From Aphrophora alni (lineage: Eukaryota; Arthropoda; Insecta; Hemiptera; Aphrophoridae): 64,000 nt of DNA. The stretch spans positions 77,049,718 to 77,113,717 of the forward strand of contig OY740765.1 of assembly GCA_963513935.1 (NCBI GenBank). The letters run 5' to 3'. Shown here piece by piece: positions 60,430-64,000 of this stretch. A program made the position numbers and the translations under genes. The notes beneath the pieces were generated by a model. It saw nothing but the letters and a program-made list of their open reading frames with translations, did no database searches and was not told where the DNA came from. Positions within the stretch are counted from its first letter, which is position 1; each line of letters starts with the position of its first letter.

Positions 60430-60965
60430 TGACTGATTTAACTGACGATAAGTAACTGACACTGGTTGACAGAGTGATTGTCTGACTGATCTACGTAATG
60501 ATTTACTGATCATCACTATTCGGGGGCCAAACAGTTACTAGTAACTAAATTGCTTCGAAAGACCGTCGTTAAAATTTTGCTAGAGAAGAGTGAATATCTC
60601 TAACCGACATTAGCAGAAAAACTGATATTGGTTGACTAAATGACTATCCAACTTATACTGGCTGACTAACTAAAACACTGTCTTACTAAGTTACATTGGC
60701 TGACCTGTTATTATCTGATTAATGGACACTGGCTGACTAACTGCTATTGATTGACAAACTGACAATGGCTGACTAGCTGACATTGTCTGAGTAACAACAT
60801 TGGCTGACTTATTTACACTGGCTGAGTAAATGAGATTGATTGACAAACGGATACTGGCTTACTAACTGACATTGGTTGACTGACTGTCCATCTGACACTG
60901 GCTGACTAAATAACAATAACTGACTAATTTATACTGGCTGACTAAGTTCTATTGGCTGACAAACT
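60430..60965 (-). repeat. 18-bp satellite, inverted arm
   Basis: The same monomer appears as its reverse complement (ctgacattggctgactaa) across this interval, more diverged than the forward arm. A monomer-poor segment (about 60500-60610) interrupts it. The orientation switch is near 60405-60430. It ends about 90 bp before the acceptor of cuticle exon 2, so it may influence splicing or folding of the pre-mRNA. Confidence 0.88.
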
Positions 60966-61053
60966 CTTTAACAGAAACTTTTGTTTACTAATACAGTATA
61001 ACTATTAATACTACAGCATATAATATATTCTAAATGTAACGATTTGATTTTAG

Positions 61054-61323
61054 ATTGTTTTATTCGCTGTAGCGAGTATAGCTTTAGGAGCTCCAAGTCA
61101 TGTTCCCGCACCCGCTGTAGTGGTAGCAGCTCCTGCTACTGTAGTCGCTACTGTGAGCAAACAACATCATGCTCAAGATGAGCTCGGCCAATACAACTAC
61201 GGATACACTAATCCTCTTTCTGCTAAAGAAGAATTAAAGACCGCAGATGGGATCACTAGAGGTGGATACTCCTATCTCGATGCTCATGGATTGGTTCAAA
61301 GTGTCAATTATGTTTCTGATGAT
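61054..61323 (+). CDS. RR-type (chitin-binding) cuticle protein, exon 2; 3' part outside window
   Basis: This exon adds 90 codons between an acceptor (gattttag, to 61053) and a donor (gtaagt, 61324). The product is a secreted structural protein of the chitinous exoskeleton. Residues 1-17 are the rest of the signal peptide; next comes an Ala/Pro/Val-rich stretch (HVPAPAVVVAAPATVVATV). Then follows the Rebers-Riddiford domain: QYNYGYTNPLSAKEELKTAD, then GITRGGYSYLDAHGLVQSVN YVSDD. The aromatic residues that bind chitin (Y.Y.Y, Y.Y) are in place. The domain normally ends GF.V; that end is missing because the exon stops at YVSDD, so at least one exon lies beyond the window. GGYSYLDAHGLVQSVNYVSD resembles RR-1/RR-like short cuticle proteins more than RR-2. 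The GTG at 61120 is not a start. Confidence 0.92.
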
Positions 61324-61534
61324 GTAAGTTTTAACAGTTATTTCACCTTGATTATAATATAATATAAACCTATGAACCCTCGTGACATACCTCACTGAAG
61401 CACAATCTTATCTAAACGCCAGATTTCAGTGGTTTGAGTGGAGTTGATAGTGACGGTTTTATACTGCATTTAAGCTGTTCACATGCTCTCATTAGCTAAG
61501 CCTATATTCAATTTAATGTAAACTTTATACAGAG

Positions 61535-62059
61535 TGTTGTAAGAATCGGTCTTCGATTCTCGCCTGGGTTTTTTCTTTGAAATAAAGTAACACAATATTT
61601 GAACTTATTGTTATCACACAAATGTTTATTAATATCTCAAACACAAATCCCTGAGGTTAGATACAATATATTTCCTTAAGTAATAAATCAATCAAAAATA
61701 CCCAGAATGATTCCAACTATTGTGACTTCATTATTTGTCTCTTTTGAATAATTATTAGTTCTTTATACGCTTTGAGTTTGCTCACCTCTGCAATGTCTTG
61801 GTCTGGCTCCTTGGTCCGGTCTTCTTTCATTTCTCGCTCGTCTCGGCTATCTTCTAGTTGGTCCCCTCCTCAATGATTGGCCAACTCTCTTCCCATCTAA
61901 GAGTTTATATACCTCTCTTGATTCATGACATCCACCACACTTTCAAGGCAAGCTATTTCATCAGTTTTTCAATTATGTTACAATAGTTGTTTACCTTTCT
62001 TGCTTCTCAAACGAACTTGTGCTACTATTCTAACTAACTTATTCTCCTAATTCCTAACA
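61535..62059 (-). mobile_element. Solo-LTR-like insertion B in the cuticle gene's second intron
   Basis: On the minus strand it starts TGTTAGGAATTAGGAGAATA and ends CTTACAACA. It has TATATAAACTC near 61910 and AATAAA near 61627, the same order as copy A. Similarity to copy A is patchy but collinear. No internal retrotransposon genes are present. The element is in the partial intron that begins at 61324. Confidence 0.65.
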
Positions 62060-63015
62060 GTGTCCCAAGAAGAAACTTCTGTTGGTGAAAATAAAAAAAA
62101 TAAAAAATTCATATGAACACATGCCCTAAAATGGTTATCTGACATTTTGTGTTTTGAACAAAATAATTTATATCTTTTGGACGGCAAATTGTTGATCAGC
62201 TATTAATATTGACAACCTAAAAGTGAAAAATTCTTTAAAACTAATTCTAAAATCACATTTGAATACATTATAAGAGGGTATTACAAAGAATGTTTAATAA
62301 GTACAAAATAAAACGGTTTTCTGCCTATTTTTGGTCTGTTTTACTTTAATAAAAAGAGATTAAACAAAATTTGTATTTAATTTTTATTGATATTTTTTTT
62401 CATCAATCTACTCAGAATTAAATTAAAATACAGAACTGACCGAAAGTTTTCGTTCTAGGCTAATTATGGGGATTTTAGACAACAACCAAGAAATTATGTT
62501 TCCAGTTTTTTGTTGATAACTCGATTATTCATTGATGCAGAGAATTTTTGTTATCTATTGTACATTTTTTTTTGAAAAGTTAGGAGGTTTCGAGATATTC
62601 GATGTTAAACAATTTAAATAACGGCCATTTTGAAAGAAGTGTAGGAAATCGGTTGATATTTTTTTCTATAATTGGGTCTCTATATAACTCAGTAGCAAGC
62701 ATAATTTCAATTCTGTATCAGTTGCCGTTCAAAATATATGATTTTTGTTTAAAACAAAAAATTGGTGACTAGATAAGTAACCAACCATGTTAAAGCATAT
62801 GTTTGTATGAACTTTTTTAGTTATTTTCACCAGTAGAATACGTCCTGAAACTTTCTCCGCTTCTTCGTGGGACATATATAAATAATAATAGCAATAGGCC
62901 TAATATTAAAGGAGATTATTACTTATTTTAACTTTCTTAACGGTTTTAGTATAATGATTATGAATACAGAGTGTATGTGAAAGAGCAGTTTCCTTATGTT
63001 AAAATAAAGAAAACA
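62060..63015. other. Intron sequence, nothing recognised
   Basis: AT-rich sequence presumed to be intron of the cuticle gene, because the RR domain is unfinished at 61323. I looked for an exon starting with an HGF/NGF-type codon run after an acceptor and did not find one before the window ends. Confidence 0.45.
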
Positions 63016-63017
63016 AA

Positions 63018-63020
<3 letters not shown>

Positions 63021-63062
<42 letters not shown>
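63021..63062. repeat. (TA)n microsatellite
   Basis: 21 TA units, immediately upstream of the second LTR-like repeat. Confidence 0.97.
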
Positions 63063-63065
<3 letters not shown>

Positions 63066-63069
63066 CGAA

Positions 63070-64000
63070 ATAGAGGGCTCCCAAAAGGTCAGTGCTCGGC
63101 AGGCCATAAATTGTAAAGAGCTGAAAAGGTTGACAGCTAGAAAAACTATTCTAACATTAGTCACAGATCTCAAGAAGTCAAATATACCATTCCAAAAGTC
63201 AATGCCTTCAACCGAAAATGTTTGAAATGGACCAATGAAAGAAATTGCGTCAAAGTACAAGATTTAAAATAAGCCAATGAAGGAAGAGGATCGGAAGAAA
63301 GCATTTGAAATTAGAACTTATACATAGGGGTGGAAGAGAGGCGCACGAGATTCATTCTTTTGGTTACTGATTGAAGGAGGGAGTTCCGGAGCAAGTGTTT
63401 CTTTAGTAGAAAAGAAGATCGATTGTGAAAGATTTAGCCGAGATCAAACGTCAAAATAAAATAGTATCTGCGTCGTTGTTTTTTTTTTGTACAAATATTA
63501 ATAATAATCTCCGAAGAATAGTTTAAAAGATAATCGTCGTTATAAGTTTAAAAGTAATCGTCGTCATAGAAGTGTGTGATAAATTGCGTCGTTATAAAAG
63601 TGTTTGAACAGGAATATTAATACAATATACTAAAGTAATCGTCGTCACGAAAGTGAGTGAGAAATAAGTGTAAGAAGAAAATAAGATTCGTCGAAAAGAT
63701 CAAGGCAAATCGATCTATCTACTGGCAGTCTACACGGGAAGCACGTGCAAGGAACCAGGAACATCGGAGCAGTGAAAAACTTCCAAGCGATAAGTAAAAA
63801 TTAATGGACAATCTCAATCAAATAAACTACCACCAAATTCTATTTTATATGTAAATTATAGTCACCAAAGAACCTCCGAACGCGTAAAGAGAAATTAAAT
63901 AAAAATTTAATAAAATAATACATTTCAGTTAGCCGGAGCATTTTATAATAATAAATTAAAAGTAAAAATTTTAAAAGTAAAAGTATGATGCACTCTTATT
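63070..64000 (+). repeat. Dispersed LTR-like repeat, copy 2 with promoter-like upstream part; cut by the window end
   Basis: From 63372 it is collinear with 44180-44825 (see shared blocks there). Upstream, 63070-63371 has two CCAAT boxes (gaccaatgaa at 63230, agccaatgaa at 63273) and a TATA-like cttatacatagg (63320), followed about 30 bp later by cattcttttgg. That is the arrangement expected of a U3 promoter followed by R-U5. Copy 1 lacks this U3-like part; a 30-bp tandem array stands in its place. The 84-codon frame 62971-63225 is not supported. Confidence 0.55.

Noticed and set aside
63350..64000. Endogenous virus-like gene at the right end
   Set aside because: Only LTR-like non-coding sequence is visible; no viral or retroviral protein could be recognised anywhere in the window.

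Overview
The window looks like an AT-rich, transposon-dense stretch of an insect nuclear genome. It is probably from a hemimetabolous insect, perhaps a hemipteran. The evidence is a Wnt16-type Wnt gene (a subfamily reported lost in several holometabolous lineages but kept in aphids), a Rebers-Riddiford cuticle protein gene with a typical tiny first exon, GT-AG introns, and insect-type non-LTR, mariner/Tc1, pogo, piggyBac, hAT and LTR-like repeats. No rRNA, tRNA, CRISPR array or bacterial gene was recognised. The species cannot be named from the sequence alone.

Layout: two host genes, both on the + strand and both cut by the window edges, sit about 50 kb apart. At the left, 171-425 and 6010-6111 are the last two coding exons of a Wnt16 homologue, joined by a 5.6-kb intron that carries a decayed Jockey-type retrotransposon and a mariner relic. 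At the right, a TATA box (56462), a four-codon first exon (56534-56545) and a 270-bp second exon (61054-61323) form the start of a secreted RR-type cuticle protein; its last exon(s) lie beyond the window. Its 4.5-kb first intron holds a fold-back element, a solo-LTR-like repeat and an inverted 18-bp satellite. The partial intron after exon 2 holds a second copy of the same LTR family.

The 50 kb in between contains no host gene I can recognise. It is a mosaic of dead or non-autonomous mobile elements: pogo (6.9-7.6 kb), a minus-strand Jockey/I-type LINE (10.0-11.9), piggyBac-like elements bounded by TTAA (13.3-14.4, 19.1-19.6), a Tc1/mariner-type transposon split by a 1.5-kb solo-LTR-like insertion with a CATA target duplication (16.1-18.9), a self-deleted relative (27.0-27.8), several TA-flanked MITEs (30.7, 35.6, 36.5), a hAT element with a perfect 8-bp duplication (31.9-32.9), a degraded IS630/Tc1-like transposase (33.4-34.9), a 3.6-kb long-inverted-repeat element carrying a phage-free, transposon-associated protein relic and a nested hAT-like MITE (37.7-41.4), and two LINE relics of a second type (52.0-56.1).

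Three tandem arrays stand out: a strict 48-bp minisatellite (26.25-26.96 kb), an AT-rich ~30-bp/94-bp higher-order array in which microsatellites expand repeatedly at the same phase (45.25-47.96 kb), and an 18-bp satellite arranged in 108-bp higher-order units, present in both orientations inside the cuticle gene's first intron (58.8-61.0 kb). The two genes probably do not work together: Wnt16 is a secreted signalling ligand and the cuticle protein is an exoskeleton component. They are neighbours only in position.
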